Under the pieces are notes generated by a model. That model did no database searches. It saw nothing but the letters and a program-made list of their open reading frames with translations, and was not told the origin of the DNA. DNA of 64,000 nt, taken from contig NC_055990.1 in NCBI RefSeq assembly GCF_018446385.1, positions 21,943,558 through 22,007,557 on the forward strand, written 5' to 3'. The stretch's first letter is position 1, and every line of letters begins with the position of its first letter. The translations under genes were made by a program, and so were the position numbers. Source of the DNA: Zingiber officinale (lineage: Eukaryota > Streptophyta > Magnoliopsida > Zingiberales > Zingiberaceae). Below, piece by piece: positions 25,969 to 37,662 of the stretch.

Positions 25969-28642
25969 TGTTGGTTGCTACTCGGAAAACCTAGAGGTTC
26001 CACTGTACAAAATTTTGTACAAAGGTCTGAACCTTTTCCTAGCTACCATGTGTTCTTTTAAATTAAATTTTGGATCGCCTGCGGAACTTAACACGTTTGA
26101 TCCAAAACTTAATCTATTCGTTCTTTTAGGTTTTGACTTGGGTCTCCTGCGGAACTTAACACGTTCGACCCAAATCACCTTAAGTTATTAATTCCATTAA
26201 ATATTAATTTTCATAATTGGTTCCCAGTACTGACGTGGCGAGGCACACGGCCTTCTTGGATATGGGAGCAACCACCACCGACTAGACAAAACCTTTTATG
26301 GAAAGCTAATATTTAATTTCCTAAAATAACTTTAGGTTAACCGAAAAGAACAATCAAATCACAAGGGAAAGAAAAACAAAAGAACACTATATCGAAAACA
26401 AATTCGAAACTCTAGAATCGTATGCCTCTTGTATTTAGTATTATTTCCAAAAATAACTAGTATGATGCGGAAAGAAAAATTACTAGTTATACCTTTTAGA
26501 AAGACCTCTTGATCTTCTACCGTATTCCTCTTCTAACCTCGGACATTGTGTGGGCAACGATCTTCCGAGATGAGAACCACCAAGCACCTTCTTCTTCCTT
26601 GCAAGTTTCGGCCATCAAAACTTCTTCTAGGATGAAGAGGTTCGGCCACCACCACCATGCTCCAAGGGATGCTAGAAAAGAGGCTTCTTTTCTCTCCTTC
26701 TTCTCCTTCTTAGATCCGGCCACCAAAGCTAACTCCACCATGAGAAAGTTTCGGCCACACAAAGGAGAGGAAAGAAAAGAAAGGGTCGGCCACACCCAAA
26801 GAAGAAAAGAGGGAGAAAAATAAATAGAGACATTCACCTTGAAGCCTCCTCTACCCCCTCTTTTATAATCCTTGGTCTTGGCAAATAAGGAAAATTTAAT
26901 AAAAACTTCCTTAATTCTTTTGCCATTAAAAAGGAAAATTTATTTAATTAAAAATAAATTTTCTTTTCTATTTGTAATGGCTGGCCACCTTAATCCCTTT
27001 AATCAAGGAAATTTTAATTCACACAAGAATTAAAACTTCCTAATTTGCTTTTGGAAATTTATAAAAATTTCTCAAATAATTTTTCCCTTCATGGTGGTTA
27101 ATAAAAAGGAAATTTAATAAATTAAAATCTTTCTTTTAAACATGTGGATAAAAAGAAAGTTATCTCTAAAAAATTAAAATCTCTCTTAATCTACAAATAA
27201 GGAAAGATATCAAATCTTTTCTTAATCTTTTGTAGAAACTAATAAAAGAGAATTATTAATTTTAAACTTTCTTTAAATCATGAACATGATTAAAAAGGAA
27301 AGTTTTCTTAAAATTTAAAATCCTCCTTTAATCAACAAATAAGGAAAGATTTCAAATTTTAAACTCTCTTTTAAACATGTAGATGATTTACAAATAAGGA
27401 AAGTTTTTACCAAAAATTAAAATCATCCTTTTAAACTACAAATAAGGAAAGAGATTAATCTCTTCTCTTAATCTTTTGTAGAAAGCTATAAAAGGAAATT
27501 TTAAATTTTAAACTCTCTTTAAAAACATGATATCCACATAAGAAATAATTTTAATAAAATCCTTTTAATATTCTAGTGGCCGCCCACCTAAGCTTGGGAC
27601 CCATGCTTTGGCCGGCCACCTACATGGCTCATCCACTTGGTCTTGGCCGGCCCTAGCTTGGGTTCCAAGCTAGCTTGGCCGGCCACCATTTGGGTAAGAA
27701 GGTGGGTATGCGGTGGGTATAAATCTCTATATACTAGAGGCTACGATATGGACCGAGAGGAGGAATTGGTTTTGGTCTCCCGATGAAATTAAGCATCCCG
27801 TGTTCGCCCCGAACACACAACTTAATTTCATCAATAATAATTCATTCCACTAAAGAACTATTATTGAACTACCGCACCAATCCCAAATTACATTTTGGGC
27901 TCCTTCTTATTATGAGTGTGTTAGTCTCCCTGTGTTTAAGATAACAAATGTCCACTAATTAAGTAAGTTACTGACAACTCACTTAATTAATATCTAGCTC
28001 CAAGAGTAGTACCACTCAACTTCATTGTCATGTCGGACTAAGTCCACTTGCAGGGTTTAACATGACAATCCTTATGAGCTCCTCTTGGGGACATTCTCAA
28101 CCTAGATTACTAGGACACAGTTTCCTTCTATAATCAACAACACACACTATAAGTGATATCATTTCCCAACTTATCGGGCTTATTGATTCATCGAACTAAA
28201 TCTCACACATTGATAAATTAAAGAAATAAATATCAAATATATGTGCTTGTTATTATATTAGGATTAAGAGCACACACTTCCATAATAACTGAGGTCTTTG
28301 TTTCTTTATAAAGTCAGTATAAAAGAAACGACCTCTAATGGTCCTACTCAATACACTCTAAGTGTACTAGTGTAATTATATAGTTAAGATAAACTAATAC
28401 CTAATTACACTACAACCTTCCAATGGTTTGTTCCTTTCCATTATGGTCGTGAGCTACTGTTTATAATTTATAAGGTACTGATAACATGATCCTCTGTGTG
28501 TGACACCACACATCATGTTATCTACAATATAAATTAATTGAACAACTACATTTATCATAAATGTAGACATTTGACCAATGTGATTCTTATTTCTAGATAA
28601 ATATTTATACCAAAAGCTAGGCTTTTAGTATACACTCTAACA
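25969..28642 (-). mobile_element. Solo LTR, same Copia family, inverse orientation
   Basis: On the plus strand it starts TGTTGGTTGCTACTCGG and ends TACACTCTAACA, the reverse complement of the family LTR. A perfect TCCTC duplication flanks it (25964-25968 and 28643-28647). It sits about 900 bp into the 5' LTR of the full element, so two family copies lie head-on and can form a long hairpin in RNA. Confidence 0.9.
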
Positions 28643-30215
28643 TCCTCTAGGTCCCTGTCGTAGCCTCATTATAACCTCAAGTCCATCCAAATGTAAGGCT
28701 CTTCTTGGTGTCCAAGAAGGGGGCCGGTCCAATGCTTGGTGACCTAGCAAGGGTCGGCCACATCCTCTTCCAAGGGGCCGGCCCTATTGCTTGGTGATCA
28801 AGCTAGTAGGGGCCGACCACAATAATTTAAACAGGGAGGGTTGTTTTGAATTTTTAAAATCTTCTCTTTGTAGAAAACTATAAGTTTTAAAAGAGAGATT
28901 TTAATTTTTAAAAACTTTCCTTATTTGAATTAGGCCACATGTTTTAATAGAGAGTTTTAAAAATTTTAAAACTTTCCTTTTTAATCATCCTCATGGTTCA
29001 AGAAAAAAAGGAAGATAAGTTTTAAAATTTAAATTTTCTATCATCATGTTAAAAAAGGAAATTTTATAAGAGAAGTTTTAAATTTTAAAACATGGTTTTA
29101 ATTTTTAGAACTTTCCTTTTTTAACTCCTACTTTAGGAAAGAGAGATTGTAAAATTTTATAAGAGTTTTTCTTCTTATAAAATTTTATAAAAAAATTAAA
29201 TTAAAATTCCTTTTCCTCTTATGAGGGCCGACCACCCTTGCTTGGTGCCCAAGCAAGGTGGTCGGCCATGTTTAAAATTATAAAATCATCAAATTTATTT
29301 TTGGTGATTGATTCAATCAAGAGGAAAGAAAAGGAAAATTAAAAGGGAAAAGGAAAAGCTAGAAGAAGATTTTAATTTTTGTAAAAAATCTTCCCTTATT
29401 TGCCTTGGGCAAGTATTATAAAAGAAGGGGTGAGGAGGCTTCATGAGACACAATTCTTATTCTCTTGCTTGGAGAACCTCAAGTGGCCGACCCTCCCTCT
29501 CCCCTCTCTTTTTCCTTTTGCTCTCTTCTCCTTGGTGGTGGTGGTGGCCGATTTTTAGAGGAAGAGGAAGGAAGCTTTTGGGCGGTGATCATCTTGGAGG
29601 TTCGTCACCCACACGATGCCCAAGGCGAGGCGAGGAATACGGCAGAAGATCTCAAGATCATTAGTTTACAAAGAGAAGGTATAATTAGCAATTGTTTTCC
29701 GCATCATGCTAGTTATTTTTCTTTGTAAGAATTCCAAGCACAAGAGACATTAGATCTAGTTTTTCGAATTAGTTTTTCGAGTTTGTGTTTTCTTCTTTTT
29801 CGAATTAGTGATTCGATTGATTCGATTGTTCTTTTTGGTTAACCTAGAGTTATTTAAGGAAATTAAATATTAGCTTTCCTTAAAAGACTTTGTCTAGGCG
29901 GTGGTGGTTGCTCCCATATCCAAGAAGGTCATGTGTCTCGCCATGCAGTCCTGGAAGCCAATTATGGAAATTAATATTTAATGGAATTAATAACATAGGT
30001 GGATTTGAATCAATAGTGTTAAGTTCCGCTTGCGATTCAAATCTAAACCATTAAGAATAGATAACTTAAATTTGGAATCAATGATGTTATGTTCCGTCTG
30101 CGATTCCTAATTTAACTTCTAAAGAACACAATAGGTTATTTAAGGAAAGGTTCGACACTTGTACAAAAATTTTTGTACAGTGGAACCGGTACATTTTTCC
30201 TAGGACTAACCAACA

Positions 30216-31328
30216 ATTGGTATCAGAGCTAGGGTTTACCTCTGTGTGTTTTGGTTTTCAAATTAATTATACACATGTCATACATAATTTAGGTAGGATA
30301 ATAGTAGGATGTGCTAACTTTGTGTTTGCAGGGTCCAACTATTATGACATTTAGATATTGTGTGTGATTGGACCCTTGGACATGTCAAGAGCATTATTCT
30401 GTGTGCATGATTGTATGTATCAAATACAACAGGAGCTGTATTATTTTTAGAATTTTATTTTTGTTCGATCTAGAATACATGTACATTTTTTTATGGAATA
30501 TAGGATCGATATTTGTAAAATTCTATATTTGTCGCAGATCGTATCTTTGCGAGGCATGGTGCTATTGGAGGACCAGAGGCGCAGCGGAATAAGAAGCAAG
30601 ATAGATGCGATAACTCGACCTGATGGCGGTGGCTAAAGATGGCAACAGCTAGTGTTGGAGCATACTGAAGACAGTGAAGGAAAAGGCCATAATAATTAGA
30701 AAATTAATTTCCAAATTTATTGCTTTTATTTACTGTGATGTTTATGCGCATGTGAAGTATGCTAGCATAGGTTAAAATCCTCATTTTTAAATAACTAAGT
30801 GGGAGAGGGATTTTAATAAATCTCATGGTCTCCATTATTGGTTTGTAAGTGATGCAACAAGCTTGCGTGTTGGCTCTGAGTGCCTCCCTCCACAACGGAT
30901 GAGTTTGTTGCGGATCACTAGATCAAACTTCCTTTATGGATGGTTATAGGAAAGTATTTAGGAGCGTGTGATCTTCTCCAACTGAAGGGGCACAATCCTA
31001 TTTAATGGACTTAGTATCAAGTAATGGTATACACTTATACACATTCAATAGTATCCTTCCCAACGTAGTCACAAATATTGTTTTGTGTGACCAAAGTGAA
31101 ACAAACTATTAATTTTATTTGTCATAAAGTTATGATGACAAGATAATAAAATTAATGGGTTACACCCTCCTCTTACAAATGTTGAATTTGTATACGTCCA
31201 CACTAACGTGGCATGCAATATTCACGGTGATTTGAGGTGTTGGTTAATTTAAAATAGTATTGTTTGATGAATCAATATTATTCTAAATTTAGAGTCTTGA
31301 CCAAAGTTTATTTTTTGTGATTTTTAGG
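30216..31328 (+). other. Copia leader (primer site to gag)
   Basis: The primer-binding site TGGTATCAGAGCT lies 2 bp from the 5' LTR end. The following 1.1 kb carries no gene and should hold packaging and dimerisation signals by analogy with other Copia elements; none can be pinned down by eye. Confidence 0.6.
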
Positions 31329-32307
31329 ATGACCTTCAACCCACTAGCCATTATACTGAAAGAGAACAAACTTACTGGTCCTAACTATATTGATTGGAAA
31401 AGAAACTTAGACATTGTTCCTACTGCTGAAAGATATAAGTTTGTACTGACTGAGGCTTGCCGTGATGCACCTGACAGTGACTCTACCCCAGAGGAGATTG
31501 AGTATCATAAAAAATGGGTAAAAGCTGATGAGATGGCGCGGTGTTACATTTTGGCTTCAATGTCAAATGTAGTACAACATCAACATCAAGATTTACCAAT
31601 AGCTTATGATATAATGAACAATCTCAAAGAACTCTTTGGGCACCAGAGTCGGACTGCTAGGCAAGAGGCAATGAGAAAGTTAATGACAGCCACCATGTCT
31701 GAGGGGACACCCGTAAGGGATCATATCCTCAAAATGATGGCCTATCTGAAAGAAATACAAGTTCTTGGAGGAGAAATCGATGGGGAAACCCAGGTCGATA
31801 TAATTCTCCAAACGCTACCCAGAAGTTTTGAGCAGTTCCGCCTGAACTATAACATGAATGAGGAACTTCTAACAGAACTACAGGCAGCAGAAGGAATATT
31901 TCGTCACAGTTCTCAGATTCACTATGCTAAAAATGATTCTACTTCTAAGTCGAAAGGCAAGAAGAAGAAGAAACAGGTCTTTTCAGCAAAGAATGTGAAT
32001 AAACCTCAGGTACTGGACAAAAAGCTGGAATGAAGAAGTCGAAGGGCAAGTGCTTCATCTGCAAGCAATCAGGACATTAGAAGGCAGACTGTCCTCGTAG
32101 GAATCAGAACAATAAAGGTATATCTCATGCTTTAGTAGTTGAAACATGTTTAGCGGTGTTATCTACCAGCACCTGGTATGTAGATACGGGAGCCACTGAT
32201 CATGTCTGTAATTCTTTGCAGGGGTTCAAGGAAACCCGACGACTATTTGAAGGAGAGATAACCGTCTACATGGGCAATGCTACTAAGGTGGTGGCTGTTG
32301 CAGTGAG
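31329..32307 (+). pseudogene. Copia gag and start of protease, interrupted
   Basis: Gag runs from ATG 31329 to 32033 (an in-frame GTG four codons upstream was not used). It opens TFNPLAIILKENKLTGPNY and includes a capsid core with FGHQSRTARQEAMRKLM. A frame change near 32000 leads to a zinc knuckle CFICKQSGH-stop-KADC, whose stop codon lies inside the motif. The protease motif WYVDTGATDHVCN (about 32174) follows, then the reading is cut at 32307 by the inserted element. The reading resumes at 34701. Confidence 0.85.
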
Positions 32308-32522
32308 TGTAACGACCCACCTTCTACTGCTAGGCTGCAAGGCGGACCGCTACAGTTTCTTTGCTAACTGCAGCTAAATTTCTAATGCGGAAAAACTGGG
32401 CTGAATAAAAAAATTTACTAAACTATCGTAGTTGCCTCTGTTAACTCTGTGAGAGTGAGATTTCATGTCCCACTACCTTCTAGATATTCATAGCTAGGCT
32501 GAGGAGGCAAAATTGGAGCTTT

Positions 32523-32873
32523 GGATCGGTCCGTGGAACGATCCATTGACCCCCACGCGAACACTGGCTGGATCGGTCTGGGGACCGATCCAGTATAGGC
32601 TGGATCGGTCGGCAGACCGATCCAGGAACCTGCAAAATCCTGGGTTCGCTACTGTCCCGTGATGGATCGGTCGGCAGACTGATCCAGGTATGTCTGGATC
32701 GGTCGGCTGACCGATCCAGGCACCTGGAATACCTGGGATCGCTACTGTATCGCACTGGATCGGTCGGCTGACCGATCCAGGAGGATACAGTAGCATACTG
32801 TATCTCGCTGGATCGGTCGGCTGACCGATCCAGTGGCACAGCTCAGACCCTGATCGGTCTGGAGACCGATCAG
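32523..32873. repeat. Minisatellite of palindromic units
   Basis: Eight units, each a 9-bp inverted pair GGATCGGTC...GACCGATCC around a 4-6-nt centre (often GGCT or GGCA), with spacers of varying length. The spacers sometimes repeat too (TCGCTACTGT appears several times). Every unit can form its own hairpin on either strand. The open frames at 32480-32886 arise from this repeat. Confidence 0.9.
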
Positions 32874-34509
32874 AGTCTGATTTCACCCGGAAGTTCTGAT
32901 TTCAGCACTTTGGCGTGCCAAAACCTCACTCAGCAGTTCTAAATCAATTGAAGCTACTTCTAACATGCATTAACAACCATTCCCATAATGACTACTAACA
33001 ATCTAACTCATTCTTTCATAGTTTAGTACGTTCCAAAACTAAAGGTGCATAAAAATGAAAGTATTAAACCATAAACTGTAAAGTGCTAAGGTAAACATGC
33101 TAAGGAGTCTAATGTTCATCCTGCTAAGTCCCCTAAGGACCTTTGATTCCAGTTCTACACACACACACCATCTTCGCATTGTCCTCCAGCCTCCTCTGCT
33201 AGTCCATTTTCCTTTTACCTGTATAAGGAAAATAGTATCTGTAAGCTAAAAGCTTAGTAAGAAACCATCTACCTCACTAAATCATGCATACGATGCAAAT
33301 ATGCTTTTAAAACATGCTTTTGGAAAACATACTGAATATGCAAGCATGGCATGGCATAGTATCATACAAACATGGCATAGCATAAGCTGAAACATAGAGT
33401 TAACATGGAAAATTACACTGAAGCATAATGCTGAGCTAAGCTAAACTCTACTGAAGCTGCAATCAAACTCAACTGGTATAACTGATTTTTGAGTCTTGAA
33501 AACTAATACATAGTAAGTGAAAATACTAAACATGCTGCTGTAGGGCCCTGGCAACTATACTTGCTGTGCGCGCATCCCTACTAGACCCGGGGTTGCAAGT
33601 TCCGAATTTAGCAGGGTTTACTAGGTTATCTGAACCTAGGGACGACTGTGGGAGTCCAACTCAATGGATATCTAATCCAGTACAGTGCCGCTGCTGAAAG
33701 TAAAATACTGATATGCTAGTTAGCTGAATCTAGGTTATCTGGACCTAGAACTAGGTTGTCTGAACCTAGAGGCGACTGTGGGAGCCCACCCATTTGGACA
33801 TCTAGTCCCGTATAAGCTAGAATAAACTGATTTACTGATCTAAATGCTTCTAATGCATTTATCTACGCTGTTTAAAATGCCTAAGTTGCATTTTATCTGG
33901 TCTAGTCATTTTATCGAACACTTGGTGTGCCTAAACCTGTTGGTGCGGGAAGCATCCGACGATCGAACCTAAGTTTTGATAATGGCAAATGATTCAAAGT
34001 TAAATGTGTTCGGCCCATCTAAAGGTGCTAACTAAATCCCTAAATCTGAGAGGAGGGTTAAAACACCCTACATGTCAACAAAATCTGCATATTACTAATC
34101 TAATGCATAGAAAGTCCAAACGGAGCTATTATACTGCAGGTGAGGGGTTTCTTACCTCCTATTCGTAATTTCTTACGATTCTATTCGCTAGAACTCCGGT
34201 GGAGATGACCTTCTTGACGAACCGCTCACGTCTTTGCGTTCCTCTCGCGGAGAAGAACCTTCTCCGTGTTGGAGTCGTCGCCGGAAGGTGCTCCCTTGAG
34301 CCCTTGGGGCTTGGTGTGCCGAGAGAGAAAGGTGAAGAAGAAGGTGTCGGCGTATGAGGGTTTGGAGAGGGAAAAGTTGCGTGAGGTGAGGAGGTGCCGA
34401 ACCGATTACTCAACCCAAACCCTACTCAAGTTTATATTTATATTAAGTGGTTTAATGAACCCAACTCTAATATAAATATATTTGGTTCTCCTTTCTTTCA
34501 GCACAGCCC

Positions 34510-34582
34510 TGCTGGGTCAACTGGTTATTGGCCTTGTCCACTAAACCATAGGTCTCGGTTCGATTCCCGCCTAGGCCGTTTT
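34510..34582 (+). other. tRNA-like Pol III promoter remnant
   Basis: A box-A-like TGGGTCAACTGG (34511-34522) and a good box B GGTTCGATTCC (34557-34567) have the right order and spacing for a tRNA-derived sequence. The cloverleaf arms do not pair well, so this is a remnant (SINE head or decayed tRNA), not a working tRNA gene. Confidence 0.4.
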
Positions 34583-34700
34583 ACGCTTATATTTATTTTT
34601 GCTGCTTCCGCTACTCGGAAAATTCCGGAAAAATATCTAAAAATTCCAGAAAAATCGTAGAATAATTCTAATGCAAGTTTGAGAATTTTCGGGCGTTACA

Positions 34701-35560
34701 GTGAGAGACGTTTACTTATCTTTTGATAGGAATAGAAATTTGATTTTAAGAAATTGTCTTTATGTACCCAGTTTTAGAAAGAATTTAATTTCAGTTTCTA
34801 AACTGTATTTGGATGGATATTCAGTTTCCTTTAGTAACAATGTGGTTATAAAGAGAAATAAGGTGATTATCTGTTCTGGTGCATTGGTTGACAATTTATA
34901 TACTTTAAATCTAATTTCTCCCACAAAGTAAAATATGAAAATTAATAACACATCTTCTAACTCTAATAAGAGAAAAGAACCTTCAGAAATGAACCAAACG
35001 TATCTTTGGCATCTAAGGCTTGGTCATATTAACTTAAGTAGGATTCAAAGGCTTGTAGCCGATGGACTCTTGGGTTCATTAGAGTTGGAAAATTTTCCAA
35101 CATGTGAATCCTTCTTGGAAGGTGAAATGACCAAGAGACCTTTTAAGGCCAAGGGGTATAGAGCCAAAGATGCGTTAGAACTGGTTCATTCTGATTTGTG
35201 TGGTCCTATGTCTATCCAGGCAAGAGGTGGTTATGAATACTTCATCTCTTTTATAGATGATTATTCAAGATACGGATACATTTACCTGATGCACCGCAAG
35301 TCTGAATGCTTTGACAAGTTCAAAGAATATAGGGATGATGTGGAGAAACGTCTTGGTAAAAGTATCAAGACACTACGGTCTGACTGTGGTGGCGAATACC
35401 TCTTTAGAGAGTTTATGGATATCAGAAGTCGGGATTCAATCCCAATTGTTTGCACCTGGTACACCCTAGCAGAATGGTGTGGCAGAATGAAGGAATATGA
35501 CTCTTATGGAAATGGTTAATTCGATGATGAGTTATTCAGAATTACCAAATTCATTTTGGG
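34701..35560 (+). pseudogene. Copia integrase
   Basis: The pre-integrase part (34701-34931) has RNCLYVPSFRKNLISVSKL. The zinc region opens with LWHLRLGHIN; the fourth zinc ligand is changed, since the usual CxxC reads TCESF. The catalytic core keeps the two aspartates (VHSDLCGP, TLRSDCGGEY). A frame break near 35440-35500 passes through the stretch that carries the catalytic glutamate, after which the reading continues in another frame (MNSEI part from 35497). A stop at 34929 lies between the first two parts. The protein would join cDNA to the host genome; this copy cannot. Confidence 0.85.
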
Positions 35561-37284
35561 GATATGCTCTGGAAATAACAGTGTACATTCTGAATATGAT
35601 ACCTTCTAAAATAGTTCCTTCTACTCCCATGGAATTATGGAATGAGCGTAAGCCTAGTTTGAATCATATCCGGATATGGGGTAGTCCAACACATGTGCTG
35701 AAGGGAGATACTGACAAGTTGGAATCACGTACAGAAGTTTGTCTGTTTGTGGGATATCCTAAAGGAACGAAAGGTGATTTATTTTATAATTCTAAAAATC
35801 AGAAGATCTTTGTTAGCACCAATGCTCGATTTTTAGAAGAAGATTATGTAATGAACCATAAGCCCATGAGTGAAATAGTTCTAGAAGAAATAAGAGAGGA
35901 CACGTCTACTTTAATACCAACAGTACAAGATGAAGTACCACAAGAAACTGCAACACGTGTCACACATGATACACAACCAGAGATAGTGTCTCGTCGTAGT
36001 GGGAGGGTTGTGAGGCAATCTGAGAGATTCATATTTTTGGGAGAGTCTTCGGACTTGATCCCAGGAAAACATGAACCTGATCCCCGAACATATGACGAAG
36101 CACTCCAAGATATAGATGCAGTATCTTGGCAAAAGGCAATGAATTCCGAAATAGAATCTATGTATTCTAATAAGATCTGGAAGCTTGTAGAACCACCTGA
36201 TGGTGTAAAAGCCATTGGATGCAAGTGGATCTACAAAAGGAAAAGAGAGACAGATGGGAAGGTAGAAACCTTCAAATCAAGGCTTGTTGCAAAAGGGTAT
36301 ACTCAGAAAGAGGGAATCGACTATGAGGAGACTTTTTCACCGGTAGTCATGCTTAAGTCTATCCGGATACTCTTATCCATTGCCGCTCATATGGATTATG
36401 AGATTTGACAAATGGATGTCAAGACAGCATTCCTAAACGGAAGTCTTGAAGAAAACATCCATATGAAGCAACTAGAGGGATTTATTGAAAAAAGCAAAGA
36501 GCATCTAGTGTGCAAGCTCAATCGGTCTATTTATGGACTGAAGCAAGCTTCAAGATCTTGGAACATCTGGTTTAATGAAGTAATCCAATCATATGGATTT
36601 ATTCAGTGTCCGGATGAGTCTTGTATATACAAGAAGTGTAACGGAAACGTGGTGGTATTTCTTGTACTATACGTAGATGATATTTTATTAATTGGCAACA
36701 ATGTCAAGGTATTATTAGACGTAAGAGTATGGTTGTCCAAACAATTTGATATGAAGAACTTAGTAGAATGTGCACACATTCGTGGGATCAAAGTTATAAG
36801 GGATCGCAAGAAAAAAATGTTGTGCATATCCCAAGCTTTATATATAGATACAATCATTGCTTGTTTTAGCATGCAAAACTCTAAGAAAGGTTTCTTACCT
36901 TATAGGCATAGAGTAGCCTTATCTAAAGAGATGTTTCTGAAAACATCAAAGGAGATAGAGGACATGAAGGTAATTCCTTATGCTTTGGCTGTAGGAAGCC
37001 TTATGTATGCAATACTGTGTACGAGACTTGATATCTGTTTTGCCGTGGGCATGGTTAGCAGATATCAGAGTAACCCTGGACAAGGACATTGGACTGCTGT
37101 GAAGCATATATTAAAGTACCTGAGAAGGACTAGCGATTATATGCTAGTCTACCAAGCAGACGATTTGCTCTATATGGGTTACACGGATTCAGACTTCCAA
37201 TCAGATAGGGACAATAGTAAGTCTACGTCAGGCTATGTTTTTACTCTAGGAGGTGGAGTCATTGCATGGAAGAGTGTTAAGTAG
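35561..37284 (+). pseudogene. Copia reverse transcriptase
   Basis: The frame holds the linker with a 'WGYALEITVYILNMIPSK' block and SPTHVLKG, then the polymerase start (GCKWIYKRK, SRLVAKGYTQKEGIDYEETF). A stop (TGA) comes just before QMDVKTAFLNG at 36409. The active site YVDD (36672-36683, in LYVDDILLIGN) is intact. The thumb region contains DICFAVGMVSRYQSNPGQ, and the frame stops at 37284 with TAG. The catalytic core itself is readable, but the two nonsense codons prevent one product. Confidence 0.88.
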
Positions 37285-37662
37285 AAATGCGTCTCGGACT
37301 CAACCATGGAAGCTGAGTATGTGGCAGCCTCTGAGGCAGCCAAAGAAGCTGTATGACTCAGGAACTTTCTAATGGACTTAGATGTGATTCCTGGTTTACC
37401 CAAAATCATCACAATTTATTGTGATAATAGCGGTGCAGTTAAAAACTCGAAGGAACCACGAGCCCATAAGGCAAGCAAACATATAGAACGCAAGTACCAC
37501 CTGATGCGAGACATCGTCAAGCGAGGAGAAGTTGTCGTCGCCAAGATTGCATCAGCAGATAACCTGGCAGATCCTTTCACTAAGGCCCTTCTGGCGAAAG
37601 CTTTTGATCGGCATGTGGAGGGGATGAGAATCAGATGTATGGTAATAGATATGACAGCTTAG
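37285..37662 (+). pseudogene. Copia RNase H, C-terminal part
   Basis: It reads on after the TAG as KCVSDSTMEAEYVAASEAA, holding the typical TMEAEY glutamate. A TGA at about 37354 interrupts it. The last open part (37372-37662) has YCDNSGAVKNSKEPRAHKAS and the HLMRDIVKRGEVVVAKI tail that ends Copia polyproteins just before the purine tract. Confidence 0.85.

Larger units (their letters stand above)
32308..34700. mobile_element. TGTAACG...CGTTACA element, probable solo LTR
   Basis: The ends are short inverted repeats TGTAACG and CGTTACA. A perfect 5-bp duplication GTGAG (32303-32307 and 34701-34705) flanks them. The 2393 bp hold no pol or transposase. The 5-bp duplication and TG/CA ends fit a solo LTR, and termini of the TGTAACGCCC type are known from Ty3 chromovirus LTRs in plants; the family is an inference. 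Inside are a palindromic minisatellite (32523-32873), a Copia-LTR-end-like piece near 33938, and a tRNA-like promoter stretch at about 34510-34580. Confidence 0.75.

Noticed and set aside
29443-29728. W/G-rich short frames, repeated at 50186-50411
   Set aside because: They are present in both LTRs of the Copia element at matching places and code only for low-complexity sequence from GGTGGTGGTGG runs.
32480-32886. Minus-strand frames with repeated DRSADRS/GSVCRP words
   Set aside because: They arise from the palindromic minisatellite, overlap each other in different frames and have no start context or family features.
33938-34079. Small complete element TGTTGGTGCGGG...GTCAACA
   Set aside because: Only the left end resembles a Copia LTR end. 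The flanks (AAACC and AAATC) do not match, so borders cannot be supported.
34510-34582. Functional tRNA gene
   Set aside because: Box A and box B are there, but the acceptor and anticodon arms do not pair, so it was kept only as a remnant.
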